This document shows, piece after piece, positions 1 through 9,432 of a DNA stretch of 64,000 nucleotides. The translations under genes were made by a program, and so were the position numbers. Source of the DNA: Erysipelotrichaceae bacterium. Its GTDB lineage: Bacteria; Bacillota_I; Bacilli_A; Erysipelotrichales; Erysipelotrichaceae. The stretch covers positions 62,001 through 126,000 of the forward strand of contig JAFRKA010000013.1 in NCBI GenBank assembly GCA_017432005.1, written 5' to 3'. Under the pieces are notes generated by a model. That model was not told where the DNA came from and searched no databases. It saw only the letters and a program-made list of their open reading frames with translations. Position 1 is the first letter of the stretch. The number at the start of each line of letters is the position of its first letter.

Positions 1-2
1 AG

Positions 3-1070
3 GAAAAAGAAGGCTACATGGATTTCGGCTGGAACATCAACGGTTCCATCTATCTTCATATCACTTCACTGGCTGCCAGTTCACTGATGAAACTGGATGA
101 CGGAACATATATCACGCTTCCGGACAAGATCGGTGCTCTGTCTTACTGCGGAGAAGGAAAAAACAGAAAGTTCTTTGCGTTTGATTCATTCACGGCGCCG
201 CTGTCATTATGCAGCTTTGACGGTAAACAGTTTCTGTCCTTTAACAGTGAAAAACCGTGTGACGAGCTGGAAGTCGAACTGGACTATGCGCCTTCTTATG
301 ATGATAAACAGCTGATCCCCTACTACCTCGTTCATCGCAAAGATGCGAAAAAAGATGAAAGCCATCAGGCCCTGATGTACGGCTATGGCGGTTATAATCT
401 CGCCATGCCTCCATGGTCAGTGGAAAGGATCAGCCAGATCAATATCCGCAAATGGGTAAGTGAAGGCGGTATCTATGTCCACTGTCTGTTAAGAGGCGGC
501 AATGAATACGGTTCGCTGTGGCATGAGAACGGTATGAAGCTCAAAAAGAAGAACTGCTTCTATGATTTCATCGGTATTGCCGAAAAAGTCATGGCCGATA
601 AATGGACCGTACCTTCCCGCACCGTCATCTCCGGCTGTTCCAACGGTGGACTGCTGATGTCGGCCCTGGTCACGATGAGACCTGATCTATGGGGCTGCGT
701 GATCGATTCGGTACCGCATACCGATATGATCCACTTCGCAGACGATGACCGCGGACCGATGTATGTCACCGAGTATGGTGATCCGTATAACAGTAAAGAA
801 GAATTTGAATATCTCCTGTCATATTCTCCGGTCCACAACGTGAAAGATGTCGAATATCCGGCTGTCTACGTCCAGACCGGCGAGTGTGACAACAACGTTC
901 CGCCGTATCACGGCAAATCCTTTGCGGCAATGATGCAGGAACACAATACCAGCGATAATCCGATCCTGCTCAGAGTCCTGAAGCTCGGTGCACATGATCG
1001 CGGACAGGGCGATGATTTCTGGAAGACGATCGCCGAGATGAGGCTGTTCATCAGAAAGAACCTCAAGTAA
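3..1070 (+). CDS. Prolyl oligopeptidase family serine peptidase (S9), 5'-truncated by window edge
   Basis: C-terminal part of an S9 family peptidase (prolyl oligopeptidase/oligopeptidase B type), a cytosolic enzyme that cleaves short peptides. The reading frame is open to the left edge, so the first ATG inside the window (position 18) is not the start; about 350 residues of a usual 650-700 are visible, covering the last propeller blades and the alpha/beta-hydrolase domain. The nucleophile elbow reads GCSNGGLL, the acid lies in the segment GECDNNVPPYH and the base in GAHDRGQG, so the Ser-Asp-His triad looks intact. It ends at a hairpin terminator shared with the convergent MFS gene. Family assignment is firm; substrate is not known. 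Confidence 0.9.
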   Translation, partial: EKEGYMDFGWNINGSIYLHITSLAASSLMKLDDGTYITLPDKIGALSYCGEGKNRKFFAFDSFTAPLSLCSFDGKQFLSFNSEKPCDELEVELDYAPSYDDKQLIPYYLVHRKDAKKDESHQALMYGYGGYNLAMPPWSVERISQINIRKWVSEGGIYVHCLLRGGNEYGSLWHENGMKLKKKNCFYDFIGIAEKVMADKWTVPSRTVISGCSNGGLLMSALVTMRPDLWGCVIDSVPHTDMIHFADDDRGPMYVTEYGDPYNSKEEFEYLLSYSPVHNVKDVEYPAVYVQTGECDNNVPPYHGKSFAAMMQEHNTSDNPILLRVLKLGAHDRGQGDDFWKTIAEMRLFIRKNLK

Positions 1071-1074
1071 GATA

Positions 1075-1102
1075 CAGGCTGTCAGATGACAGCCTGCTTT
1101 TT
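1075..1102 (+). terminator. Intrinsic terminator after the S9 peptidase
   Basis: A 9-bp stem (CAGGCTGTC / GACAGCCTG) with an AGAT loop is followed by CTTTTT. It sits between convergent genes and contains the stop codon of the MFS gene on the other strand, so it may act in both directions. Confidence 0.8.
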
Positions 1103-2317
1103 ATTGTTCCTGATTTTCAGTTCCTGAACATCTTCACTGAAAGCCAGTGTGATGGGGATCAGCACCAGCATGAAGGCCAGTGTGCCAAGAACCTTCAGCG
1201 GGATCAGATCGCCCAATACGCCATACACCAGCGATGATAAAGCATTGCCGATCATGACGGCCGTCATGAACATGCCCATCATCATACCTCTTTTATCTTC
1301 AGGCATCATCATGATCAGCAGACCGTTGAGGATACCGTTAGAGAAGCCATTGGCAATGAAGCAGATGAAGAAGAGTACGGCTGTCGGCAGATAGGAAGCT
1401 GTATAGACAGCTGCTGTACCTGCCACCGTGAATAAGATCAGTCCCATTACGACATATCTCATCGGTCTTTTCTGATAGATATCGGTCATTGCCGGAAGCA
1501 GTGTACCGATCAGGGAACCGGCTGAGATGAAGGCTCCCAGATAACCGTACTGTTCAGTGCTCATGTTGTTCTGCAGACAGTAAGGAAGTAACAGATTGAA
1601 GAAACCGGAGACGAAGAAGTTGCCCAGGATACAGCATAGAGCGAATTTCAGCAGGCCTTTATCATTTCTGAAGTAGGTGATCCCCTCTTTGATGTCACTC
1701 ACGATCGTCTTCATATCAGAGACCTTTTCACTTTTGTGGCTCGGATAATCATGGATGAATCTCTCACTGATGGCCGAGATGATATAGCAGATACCGTTGA
1801 CGATGATCAGCATCGGTACCCCACATCTGACGATCAGTATCCCGCTCAGGGCTGTACCGATCAGGTTGATGATCGTCATCGAACCGTTGAGCAGTGACTG
1901 TCCTTTGATAAGTATGCTTTCATTGAGCATATCAGGAGCCAGTGAAGAGGAAGCCGGATCGAACAGTGAGGAACAGATCCCGGAGATCAGGGCGACGATG
2001 ACGACCATTGGGACGCTCATCTTATCTCTGAAGGCCAGCAGGCCAAGAACAGTGAAGACCACGCCTCTGACCAGGTCGGTATAGACCAGGATGTTCCTGC
2101 GGCGCAGGTGATCAGTAAGGGTACCGCTGATCGGGCCGGCTATGGTCCTGATAAAGAAGCTGATCCCGGAAAGGATGCCCATGAGCGTCGTTGAAGCTGT
2201 CTTCTCATAGACCCAGTAAGCTATCGCTGCCGAATATAGGACAGCTCCGAAGGTCGAGAACAGTGTTCCCTGGATCAGCAGCATGAAATCTTTATTCCAT
2301 AATTTCGTTCTGTTCAT
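1082..2317 (-). CDS. MFS efflux transporter (DHA3/macrolide-efflux type)
   Basis: A 411-residue major facilitator with about 12 hydrophobic segments, of the drug:H+ antiporter-3 type (MefA-like), expected to export a drug or other small molecule across the membrane. The motif-A-like loop after helix 2 reads GTLTDHLRRR. The chosen ATG at 2317 has a strong GGGAGGT ribosome site a few bases upstream; an in-frame ATG at 2344 would lie against the operator palindrome and has no such site. The promoter overlaps a perfect 18-bp-arm palindrome (2345-2387), so the gene is probably repressed until an inducer appears, but no repressor gene lies next to it. The substrate cannot be read from sequence. Confidence 0.85.
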   Translation of the reverse strand: MNRTKLWNKDFMLLIQGTLFSTFGAVLYSAAIAYWVYEKTASTTLMGILSGISFFIRTIAGPISGTLTDHLRRRNILVYTDLVRGVVFTVLGLLAFRDKMSVPMVVIVALISGICSSLFDPASSSLAPDMLNESILIKGQSLLNGSMTIINLIGTALSGILIVRCGVPMLIIVNGICYIISAISERFIHDYPSHKSEKVSDMKTIVSDIKEGITYFRNDKGLLKFALCCILGNFFVSGFFNLLLPYCLQNNMSTEQYGYLGAFISAGSLIGTLLPAMTDIYQKRPMRYVVMGLILFTVAGTAAVYTASYLPTAVLFFICFIANGFSNGILNGLLIMMMPEDKRGMMMGMFMTAVMIGNALSSLVYGVLGDLIPLKVLGTLAFMLVLIPITLAFSEDVQELKIRNNKKQAVI

Positions 2318-2344
2318 ATGTATACCTCCCAGCGTATAATACAT

Positions 2345-2387
2345 CTTTACAAATAATACTATACACTACATAGTATTATTTGTAAAG
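2345..2387 (-). promoter_or_regulatory. Promoter embedded in a perfect palindromic operator for the MFS gene
   Basis: Two perfectly complementary 18-base arms (2345-2362 and 2370-2387) are separated by 7 bases. On the minus strand the same DNA contains a -35 TTTACA and a -10 TATAGT with exactly 17 bp between them, so a dimeric repressor bound here would cover the whole promoter. No T-run follows, so it is not a terminator. TetR, PadR or MarR family binding is an inference from symmetry only. Confidence 0.8.
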
Positions 2388-2415
2388 AAGAAATATCCCT
2401 TTCAGGATATTTCTT
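2388..2415 (-). terminator. Intrinsic terminator after leuS
   Basis: An 11-bp stem AAGAAATATCC / GGATATTTCTT with a 6-base loop directly follows the leuS stop codon and abuts the MFS operator palindrome, insulating the two units. Confidence 0.75.
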
Positions 2416-4815
2416 TTAAACAACGATATTTACGACTCTTCCTCTGATGACGAAATGTTTCTTGATCTGCTGGTTTTCCGTATATTTTCTGACGTTTTCC
2501 TGTGCCAGCGCCGTCTCATAGAGTTCCTCGTCGCTCGCATCGGCCTTGGCCATGAACTTGGCTCTGACCTTGCCGTTGACCTGGACAGCGATCTCTTTTT
2601 CCTCGACAACGAGCTTGCTTTCATCGTATTCAGGCCATTTGCGGCTCTCAAGATCTTTCTTTCCGGTCAGGATCTCATACATCTCTGAGCACAGATGCGG
2701 GGCATATACCGACAGCATCTGGATGAAATCCAGGGCATACGGTCTGTAGACTTTGTCCGCCTTGTAACATTCGTTGATGAAGATCATCATCTGGGAGATA
2801 GCGGTATTCAGTCTGAGGTTCTCGATGTCCTCCCCTACCTTCTTGACCGTGTAGTTGTAGACATAATCGAGACTTCCGTCATTATCGTCAGTGAGCTTGT
2901 CCTGCTGTTCTACGAACAGACGCCATACTCTTTCCAGCCATCTGTGAGCACCTTCGATTCCCTGGGTAGACCACGGCTTGTCAGCTTCCAGCGGTCCCAT
3001 GAACATTTCATACAGTCTCAGTGTATCGGCACCGTATCTTTCCACGATATCGCTCGGATTGACAACATACTCCGGATAGCGCTTGCCCATCTTGATGCCG
3101 TTGGAACCCAGGATATAACCCTGATGGACCAGTTTCTGGAACGGTTCAGCGACCGGGACCAGACCCTTGTCATACAGATAGTTGTTCCACATTCTGGAAT
3201 AAAGCAGATGTCCGACCGCATGTTCCGGACCGCCGATGTAAAGATCGACCGGCAGCCAGTGTTTCAGCAGTTCGTAATCTGCAAACTTTTCATCATTATG
3301 CGGATCGATATATCTCAAGAAGTACCATGATGATCCGGCTGAACCCGGCATCGTCGATGTTTCCCTCTTGCCTTTCTTGCCGTGATATTCCACGTTGACC
3401 CAGTCTTCTGCCTTGTCTAAAGGCGCACCGGTCTTGGACGGACCGTAGTCGGAAAGCTCCGGCAGGATCAGCGGCAGATCTTCATCCTCGAGCACACCGA
3501 CCGTACCGTCTTCGTAGTGGATGACCGGGATCGGTTCGCCCCAGTAACGCTGACGCGCAAAGATCCATTCACGTAATTTATAATTGATCTTCTTCTGGCC
3601 GATGCCTTTTTCTTCCAGCCATTCCAGCATTCTATTGATCGCATCTTCCTTGTTCAGACCATCCATGAAACCGGAATTGATGTGGATACCGTCCTGTGTC
3701 CAGGCTTCCTTCGAGATATCCCCGCCTTCCAAGACCGGAATGATCTCGATACCGAATTTCTTCGCAAAGTCATAGTCTCTCTCATCGTGAGCCGGAACAG
3801 CCATGATGGCACCGGTACCGTAGGTCATCAGTACATAGTCGGAGATCCAGATCGGGATCTTCTTGTCGTTGACCGGGTTGATCGCATAAGCACCGGTAAA
3901 GACACCGGTCTTCTCCTTGTTCAGTTCAGTCCTTTCCATTTCGGACTTGGAGGCACATTCCTTCACATAGGCATCGATCTCGGCTTTCTTTTCAGGAGTC
4001 GTGATCTTCTCGACGAGCGGATGTTCAGGTGACAGAACGCAATAGGTAGCACCGAACAGCGTATCACAGCGGGTCGTGAAGACTGTAAACTGTTCATCAT
4101 GACCATCGATTTTAAATATTACTTCCGCACCGACCGATTTGCCGATCCAGTTGCGCTGAATCTCTTTGGTCGATTCCGGCCAGTCGATCGTCTCCAGGTT
4201 CTCCAGAAGTCTCTCCGCATAAGCCGGGATATCGATGATCCACTGTTTCATGTTTTTACGTACGACCGGATAACCGCCTCTTTCAGACTTGCCGTCGATG
4301 ACCTCATCGTTGGCCAAAACACAGCCTAGCTCCTCACACCAGTTGACCGGCATCTCGACACAGCGGGCATAGCCGTCCAGGAAAAGCTGCTTGAAGATCC
4401 ACTGCGTCCATTTATAATATGAAGGATCACTGGTCGAAACGACCTTGGACCAGTCATAGGAGAAACCCAGACCTTTGAGCTGATCAGTGAAATGTTCGAT
4501 GTTCTTCTGCGTGAAACCGGCCGGGTGATTGCCCGTCTGGATCGCATACTGTTCTGCCGGCAGACCGAAGGAGTCAAAGCCCATCGGATGCAGGACATTG
4601 AAACCGTTCATCCTCTTGTAGCGGGAAACGACATCCGTAGCCGTATAGCCTTCAGGATGTCCCGCATGCAGACCTACACCGGAAGGATACGGGAACATAT
4701 CCAGGGCATAGAACTTCGGTTTTGAAAAGTCATGAACGTCCGTCTTGAACGTTTCATTCTCTTCCCAGAATCGCTGCCATTTCTTTTCAATGGTCTTGTA
4801 GTCAAATACGCTCAT
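2416..4815 (-). CDS. leuS: Leucyl-tRNA synthetase
   Basis: Class I aminoacyl-tRNA synthetase that charges tRNA-Leu in the cytoplasm; 799 residues, the normal length for bacterial LeuRS. The HIGH-type signature is in [16 protein letters not shown] near residue 45. The CP1 editing domain shows [14 protein letters not shown] and the conserved Asp in [12 protein letters not shown]. The KMSKS loop is the variant KMGKR (within [15 protein letters not shown]). The ATG has a GGAGG site 7 bases upstream. A T-box leader precedes it, so expression should rise when tRNA-Leu is uncharged. A terminator follows immediately. Confidence 0.98.
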   Translation of the reverse strand: MSVFDYKTIEKKWQRFWEENETFKTDVHDFSKPKFYALDMFPYPSGVGLHAGHPEGYTATDVVSRYKRMNGFNVLHPMGFDSFGLPAEQYAIQTGNHPAGFTQKNIEHFTDQLKGLGFSYDWSKVVSTSDPSYYKWTQWIFKQLFLDGYARCVEMPVNWCEELGCVLANDEVIDGKSERGGYPVVRKNMKQWIIDIPAYAERLLENLETIDWPESTKEIQRNWIGKSVGAEVIFKIDGHDEQFTVFTTRCDTLFGATYCVLSPEHPLVEKITTPEKKAEIDAYVKECASKSEMERTELNKEKTGVFTGAYAINPVNDKKIPIWISDYVLMTYGTGAIMAVPAHDERDYDFAKKFGIEIIPVLEGGDISKEAWTQDGIHINSGFMDGLNKEDAINRMLEWLEEKGIGQKKINYKLREWIFARQRYWGEPIPVIHYEDGTVGVLEDEDLPLILPELSDYGPSKTGAPLDKAEDWVNVEYHGKKGKRETSTMPGSAGSSWYFLRYIDPHNDEKFADYELLKHWLPVDLYIGGPEHAVGHLLYSRMWNNYLYDKGLVPVAEPFQKLVHQGYILGSNGIKMGKRYPEYVVNPSDIVERYGADTLRLYEMFMGPLEADKPWSTQGIEGAHRWLERVWRLFVEQQDKLTDDNDGSLDYVYNYTVKKVGEDIENLRLNTAISQMMIFINECYKADKVYRPYALDFIQMLSVYAPHLCSEMYEILTGKKDLESRKWPEYDESKLVVEEKEIAVQVNGKVRAKFMAKADASDEELYETALAQENVRKYTENQQIKKHFVIRGRVVNIVV

Positions 4816-5012
4816 CTTTTACCTCCAGAAAATAAAAAAGGTGATATACAAGGGCGCTTCAGCGCGGTACCACCTTAATTTGTAACTTGAAACTCTTAAC
4901 GCGAGCACACGATTAATCACTGTATCAGATGAGTTCGTCATGTTTCACAGCTGACTTGCACCGGCCGTCAGTTCTCTTGATGATCCGCATGATTACTGCT
5001 TCTGAAGATTAC
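4816..5012 (-). promoter_or_regulatory. T-box leader (tRNA-Leu-sensing riboswitch) of leuS
   Basis: On the minus strand the leader carries the T-box core AAGGTGGTACCGCG (complement of 4863-4876), a terminator in which AAGGTG can pair with CACCTTTTTT just upstream of leuS, and an upstream Stem I region with AGTA and GGTGCAAG elements. The probable specifier is CTC (Leu), complement of 4931-4933, inside GAACTCATC. Uncharged tRNA-Leu(GAG), encoded at 22701 in this window, would match this specifier. Binding should stabilise the antiterminator and allow leuS transcription. The T-box call is firm; the exact specifier is read by eye. Confidence 0.9.
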
Positions 5013-5018
5013 TATTTA

Positions 5019-5047
5019 ATCTTAAACTTTTAGATATTTAATTTCAA
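5019..5047 (-). promoter_or_regulatory. leuS promoter
   Basis: Minus-strand -35 TTGAAA (5042-5047) and -10 TAAGAT (5019-5024) with a 17-bp spacer, placed 5 bp after the stop codon of the MBL-fold gene. Predicted transcription start is near 5012, giving a leader of about 197 nt. Confidence 0.65.
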
Positions 5048-5051
5048 CAGC

Positions 5052-5660
5052 CTAGATCAGCAGTTCGACCTTGATCTGACTGTCGACGAGCTGTCTGAAC
5101 TTCTCCCCGGCATCACTGTCGCCGACGATATCTCCATAATGGGTCGGGATCGCGATCTCAGGCTTTATCGTATTGACCAGTCTGGCCGCTTCCTTGTGAT
5201 CCATCGTATAGTGTCCGCCGACCGGCACCAGAGCGATATCACAGTCCACCTTCTCGTTGTCCTTGTTCATATCGCAATCGCCGGCCACATAGACCCGCTT
5301 GCCTTCGATCGTCACGATATAGCCCAGATAGCCTTTATCTTCAGGATGGAACTGTTTCCCTACATTATAGGAAGGGATCGCTTCGACTTCATAGCCTTCG
5401 ATCGTCTTTCTGTCACCAGGCATCAGTGTATAGACATTGGCTCCCCCGAGCAGGTTGTACATGCAGTCAGGAATCACGAAGACGGTATCTTCTTTCTCGA
5501 TCTTTCGGATATCGTCCAGGGAGAAATGATCATAGTGGTCATGAGTAATGAAGATGAGATCCGCATCATGTCTTTCTTCTTCGATCTTGAACGGATCGAA
5601 ATAGATCACCTTATCTGAAATGATCCTGATGCTGCTGTGACAGTTGATTTCAGTTTTCAT
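5052..5660 (-). CDS. MBL-fold metal-dependent hydrolase
   Basis: A 202-residue metallo-beta-lactamase-fold protein of the UPF0173/UlaG-like group. The metal-binding signature THDHYDHFS (HxHxDH) is clear, with further ligands in GDCD and PTHYGD. The substrate is unknown. The start is ATG 5660, which has a GGAGGT site and overlaps the ctpA stop by 11 bases; the open frame upstream of it is only a shadow of ctpA. It is the last gene of the ftsE-ftsX-hydrolase-ctpA operon, and no terminator separates it from the leuS promoter. Confidence 0.8.
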   Translation of the reverse strand: MKTEINCHSSIRIISDKVIYFDPFKIEEERHDADLIFITHDHYDHFSLDDIRKIEKEDTVFVIPDCMYNLLGGANVYTLMPGDRKTIEGYEVEAIPSYNVGKQFHPEDKGYLGYIVTIEGKRVYVAGDCDMNKDNEKVDCDIALVPVGGHYTMDHKEAARLVNTIKPEIAIPTHYGDIVGDSDAGEKFRQLVDSQIKVELLI

Positions 5661-7128
5661 GAATGACCTCCAGTGCTTTCTGTAGCTGTGTATCCTTGTC
5701 CGGATTGTTGTGCAGTTCACGGTTGGCGCTGGAAACGATCGTTCTGAACGTTTCCTGATCCAGGACCGCGATCGCCGGCAGATTGTTCTCACCCTTATAT
5801 CTGATCAGGGCTTCCGCGAAACTCTGATCGAAATAGCCGTCTGTCCTGTCGATGTCATAGCCCAGATAATCCAGAGCCATCTGCGCTGTCTTGACGGAAG
5901 CAGAGACGGAATCGATCTCATATTTCTCGTCATCTTCCATGGCGTAATAATACTCATAATAGATATCCGGCATATATTCAAAGACATCCGGATCGATACC
6001 GGTCTTGTCGATAGAGACGCCGTTAGGTGAATACCAGTAGTAGGCCGTCAGTTTCATGATGCCGCCGTCACTTAGTCTTCTGTTGATCTGAATGACGCCT
6101 TTGCCGTAGGTGGTATTGCCTACCAGGGTCACATCATCGAGCTGTTCCTTCAGTACGATCGCAAACACTTCCGCAGCCGATGCCGTATTCTCGTTGATCA
6201 GGATGACGATATCTTCAAAATTGTCAAAGACCTTTCCCCCGGTGGTATAATCGACCAGTTCATTTCCATCGATGCCTTTCTGGCGCAGATAGACTTTATT
6301 GCTGCCGATGAAAAGTCTGCAGACATCTCTGACAGCCGTCTGATAACCGCCGCCGTTGTTGCGGACATCGATGATGATCTTCGTATAGTCTTCCAGTTCT
6401 TCCAGATATCTTTCAACTTCATTAGCTGTCGATTCGCCGAAGCTGTTGATCTCCATGATCACGCAATCGCCATCCGTATAAGCAAAGACAGTGCTGTTGA
6501 TGACACCGCGGATGACACTGAGCTGCATCTTTTCATTGCCGCGCTGTATGCCGATCAGCACTTCCGTGCCGGCTGTTCCGACGACTCTTTCCTTGATCTC
6601 GGTCGCATCGAGACCTTCAGTCTTCTGTGAATCGATGCTGATGATGAAATCACCGGCCAGGATACCGGCCTTCTCCGCCGGCGAATCCTTGAAGACCTTG
6701 GTCACAAGCGGGATACCGTAGTCTTCCACATATTCAACGCCGATACCGACATAGTCCTTGTTGATCGAATCCGCAAATTCCTGCATCTCTTCTTTCGACA
6801 TATAGCTGGTATACGGATCATCTTCAAAACTGGTCATGCCGTAGAAAGCTTTATTATTCAGTTCCTCATCAAGATCCTCATACTCATCAGAGTAGAGCCA
6901 GTAGCGCTCCATGACTGTCTTGATCTCTTCGAATACCCCGCCTTTGGCCGCGGCCGGATGAAGACTGTTCATGACAGCCCAGGTCGAAACGACACCGACG
7001 ACAAAGCACAGGAAACAGATCAGAAAGATCAGAAATGTCTTTCTTCTTCTTTTCTTTATTTCTTCTCTCTCGGACTTCAGAGGTACTTTCTCCAGTCCGA
7101 CATATACTTTATTCTCTTCTTTTTCCAT
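5650..7128 (-). CDS. ctpA: C-terminal processing peptidase (S41) with PDZ and peptidoglycan-binding domains
   Basis: A 492-residue membrane-anchored S41 protease acting outside the membrane. In order: charged cytoplasmic N-terminus, one membrane segment (about residues 30-52), a PDZ domain (about 110-195), the catalytic domain with Ser in NENTASAAEVF and Lys in GNTTYGKGVIQ, and a C-terminal PG_binding_1-like domain (from about residue 412). CtpA-type proteases cut secreted or wall-associated proteins. Its place directly after the FtsEX-hydrolase genes suggests that it trims or controls the division hydrolase; that is inference. The start has no obvious Shine-Dalgarno and abuts the upstream stop, implying translational coupling. 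Confidence 0.92.
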   Translation of the reverse strand: MEKEENKVYVGLEKVPLKSEREEIKKRRRKTFLIFLICFLCFVVGVVSTWAVMNSLHPAAAKGGVFEEIKTVMERYWLYSDEYEDLDEELNNKAFYGMTSFEDDPYTSYMSKEEMQEFADSINKDYVGIGVEYVEDYGIPLVTKVFKDSPAEKAGILAGDFIISIDSQKTEGLDATEIKERVVGTAGTEVLIGIQRGNEKMQLSVIRGVINSTVFAYTDGDCVIMEINSFGESTANEVERYLEELEDYTKIIIDVRNNGGGYQTAVRDVCRLFIGSNKVYLRQKGIDGNELVDYTTGGKVFDNFEDIVILINENTASAAEVFAIVLKEQLDDVTLVGNTTYGKGVIQINRRLSDGGIMKLTAYYWYSPNGVSIDKTGIDPDVFEYMPDIYYEYYYAMEDDEKYEIDSVSASVKTAQMALDYLGYDIDRTDGYFDQSFAEALIRYKGENNLPAIAVLDQETFRTIVSSANRELHNNPDKDTQLQKALEVIHEN

Positions 7129-7129
7129 A

Positions 7130-8515
7130 TCAGTTAGCCGGCAGATAATACTCCGGATTCAGGATACAAGGTGCTGAATTACCGGCTTCACAGCGGTTAT
7201 TGTAGGCCGTGCGTCCGCGGCCGACCGAGAAGGTCGCATTCCAGCCCATGGCCAGATAATCCGCCAGATCACCTTTGCCCAGATAATACATTTCGATATG
7301 ACAGTGCGGACCGGTCGATGAACCTGAAGAACCGACGGTTCCGATCGCATCGTCCTGCAGCACATAGTCACCATATGATACATAAACATCATGCAGATGG
7401 AAGAAGATGAAACCGTAGACTCTGCCGTCGACTTCACACATCAGATAGACCTGGTTTCCGCCACCGGAGATCCAGGCTCCGCATGAACTGCCCAGATAGC
7501 CCGGGTCACCGCAGCTGTCATCGGCACGGATGATCACGCCACCGGCCGGTGCGTGGATCTCTCTTCCGCGCGAAGCTGCATAGTCGACACCGAGGTGCCA
7601 TGCACCGCTGTTGAAGTTCGGCTCATAGTTCCAGACGGTCGCCGAGATCCAGGAGTTGTGGACAGCGGCAACAAAGCCGTCATTGACGGTCACGCCCATC
7701 GTCTTGAGCAGAGCGCGCAGATCTTCGAATGAATCGTAGATACTGTCTCTTTCTTCAGTCATCGCATCCAGTTCATCGTTGATGCGGATCTCTTCCGCCT
7801 CATAGAATTCCTGCATGGCGATCAGTTCAGCCTGTTTGGCAACAACATCCTGATAGCTCAGATCCAGTTTGACTCTGGATTCATCAAGTTCTTTTTTATC
7901 AGCTGTCAGCTGTCTGATGACATTCAGCAGTGTCTCGCGGTCAGTCTTGTCTTTGGAGACGATTGCTTCCACTCCGTATACTCTTGAAAGCATGTCCGTG
8001 AATGAACGTGAACCGAGGATGAATTCCAGATAGCCGTTGAAATGCATCGTCTTCTGCGCCTCGACCATTCTCTTCTTGACACGGTCATTGAGTTCGGCGA
8101 CTTTCTTCTCGTTCTCTTCGATCTGGACCACCAGTTCCGCGATCCTGTTCTCCAGCTCGGTGATCTGCGCCTTGAGAGAATCGATCTCTCCCTGCAGAGC
8201 TTCCGCCTTGCCGGCATATTCATTGGCCAGAGCCGCTGCCGCATCACGGTCGTTCTCCGCATTCTTGATCTGATCTTCGATCTCCTTTAAGGAGTTCTGG
8301 GCATTCGCCGTATAGGCAGCACAGGCTGCCTTGTCTCTGTCCTGAGTACACTTCTCATAATCGCTCTTGTCGTCGTCATCGTCATCATCATCTTCGTCGT
8401 ATGATTCTTCCGTGTAGTCCTCATCATCCTCATCGGCATAAATAAAATTTATCTTAGCCGCTGAAGCTAAGAACATGAAAACGATAAGCAGGATGCTCAG
8501 GAGTTTTCTCATCAT
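7130..8515 (-). CDS. Secreted coiled-coil M23 peptidoglycan hydrolase, FtsEX-linked
   Basis: A 461-residue exported protein: signal peptide (about 1-26), a very acidic low-complexity stretch with eight consecutive Asp, a long coiled coil (about residues 65-260), then an M23/LytM domain. Metal ligands look intact: HLGVD (H and D) and HCHIE, with a further HLHD. Architecture and position next to ftsX match the family of hydrolases that FtsEX switches on at the septum (EnvC, PcsB, CwlO). Here, unlike PcsB (CHAP) or CwlO (NlpC/P60), the catalytic domain is M23, and unlike EnvC it appears catalytically competent. The domain has several extra cysteines. Start: ATG at 8515 or the adjacent ATG, overlapping the ftsX stop. 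Confidence 0.9.
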   Translation of the reverse strand: MMRKLLSILLIVFMFLASAAKINFIYADEDDEDYTEESYDEDDDDDDDDKSDYEKCTQDRDKAACAAYTANAQNSLKEIEDQIKNAENDRDAAAALANEYAGKAEALQGEIDSLKAQITELENRIAELVVQIEENEKKVAELNDRVKKRMVEAQKTMHFNGYLEFILGSRSFTDMLSRVYGVEAIVSKDKTDRETLLNVIRQLTADKKELDESRVKLDLSYQDVVAKQAELIAMQEFYEAEEIRINDELDAMTEERDSIYDSFEDLRALLKTMGVTVNDGFVAAVHNSWISATVWNYEPNFNSGAWHLGVDYAASRGREIHAPAGGVIIRADDSCGDPGYLGSSCGAWISGGGNQVYLMCEVDGRVYGFIFFHLHDVYVSYGDYVLQDDAIGTVGSSGSSTGPHCHIEMYYLGKGDLADYLAMGWNATFSVGRGRTAYNNRCEAGNSAPCILNPEYYLPAN

Positions 8516-9432
8516 TATCTGGTCAACCTCAGGAATTTACATACTGAGATATAGGAACCCATGAAGCCGACAAAAACGCCGATGCCCAGCAGCAGTGCAG
8601 CTGTATACATCATGTAAGGCATGAACGGCAGCAGCTGGACGACACCCGCCAGCACTCCGCCTGTGACTTCATAGAGCCTGTAGTAGCCGAAGACGATCAG
8701 TCCGATCGGAAGCAGTGAACCGAAGATACCGATGATGATACCTTCTACCAGGAAAGGAGCCCTGATATAGCCGTTCTTCGCTCCGACGTTCCTCATGATC
8801 CAGATCTCGTCCTTTCTGGTCGCGATCGTGATCTTGATCGTATTGTATATAAGGTAGACAGCCAGGGCGATCAGTGCCAGGATCAGCACACCGCCGGCAT
8901 ATCTGATCGTATGCAGGATATTTATAAGTGTATAGGTATTGCTTCCGCCGTCCTGAACGGAATCGATGCCTTTCATCCTGGCGATGGAATCCTTGATCTT
9001 GCTCATTTCGATACCGTCTTTGACGTAGACGATGAAAGTATCGTGGAACGGATTGTCGGCTCCGCGGTAGTTCTCGGAGAATTCCGCCAGGGTGGATTCA
9101 TCATTGCCGTATTCCTTGATATAGAAATCCAATTCCTCATCCTTGGTTCTGTAGATGACGTGATCCACACCTTCGATCGCCGTGATCTCATTCTTCATGG
9201 CAGTGATGCGTCCCGGATCAGAGACATCATAATCGATGAGCGCGACCAGCGAGATCGACTGTTCGATCTCCTTGGTCAGAAAAGCCATATTGACCGCAAA
9301 GACCGAAAAGACACCTACCAGAAGCAGGGTGATCGTAACAGCTGAAGATGCCGAAAAAGCCATACCGAAATGGCGCTTTACTCCGACAAAACCTTCTCTG
9401 ATATGTCTGAAGAAACGGCGGATATATTTCAT
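8515..9432 (-). CDS. ftsX: Cell-division ABC transporter-like permease FtsX
   Basis: A 305-residue FtsX: one N-terminal membrane segment after a basic tail, an extracellular domain of about 130 residues, and three C-terminal membrane segments. FtsEX does not transport; it passes ATP-driven motion to a wall hydrolase during division. ATG 9432 overlaps the ftsE stop by 4 bases and has a GGAGGT site inside the end of ftsE. The next gene encodes the likely partner hydrolase. Confidence 0.95.
   Translation of the reverse strand: MKYIRRFFRHIREGFVGVKRHFGMAFSASSAVTITLLLVGVFSVFAVNMAFLTKEIEQSISLVALIDYDVSDPGRITAMKNEITAIEGVDHVIYRTKDEELDFYIKEYGNDESTLAEFSENYRGADNPFHDTFIVYVKDGIEMSKIKDSIARMKGIDSVQDGGSNTYTLINILHTIRYAGGVLILALIALAVYLIYNTIKITIATRKDEIWIMRNVGAKNGYIRAPFLVEGIIIGIFGSLLPIGLIVFGYYRLYEVTGGVLAGVVQLLPFMPYMMYTAALLLGIGVFVGFMGSYISVCKFLRLTR

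Noticed and set aside
2345..2387. Palindrome considered as a terminator
   Set aside because: No T-run follows either arm, the leuS terminator is separate (2388-2415), and a 17-bp spaced promoter lies inside it; an operator fits better.
5661..5792. N-terminal extension of the MBL hydrolase
   Set aside because: It is the alternate frame of the ctpA 3' end; the ATG at 5660 has its own GGAGGT site and begins the conserved fold.
8341..8420. Trinucleotide repeat tract, considered as a DNA repeat or CRISPR-like element
   Set aside because: It is an in-frame run of Asp and Glu codons in the M23 protein's acidic linker.
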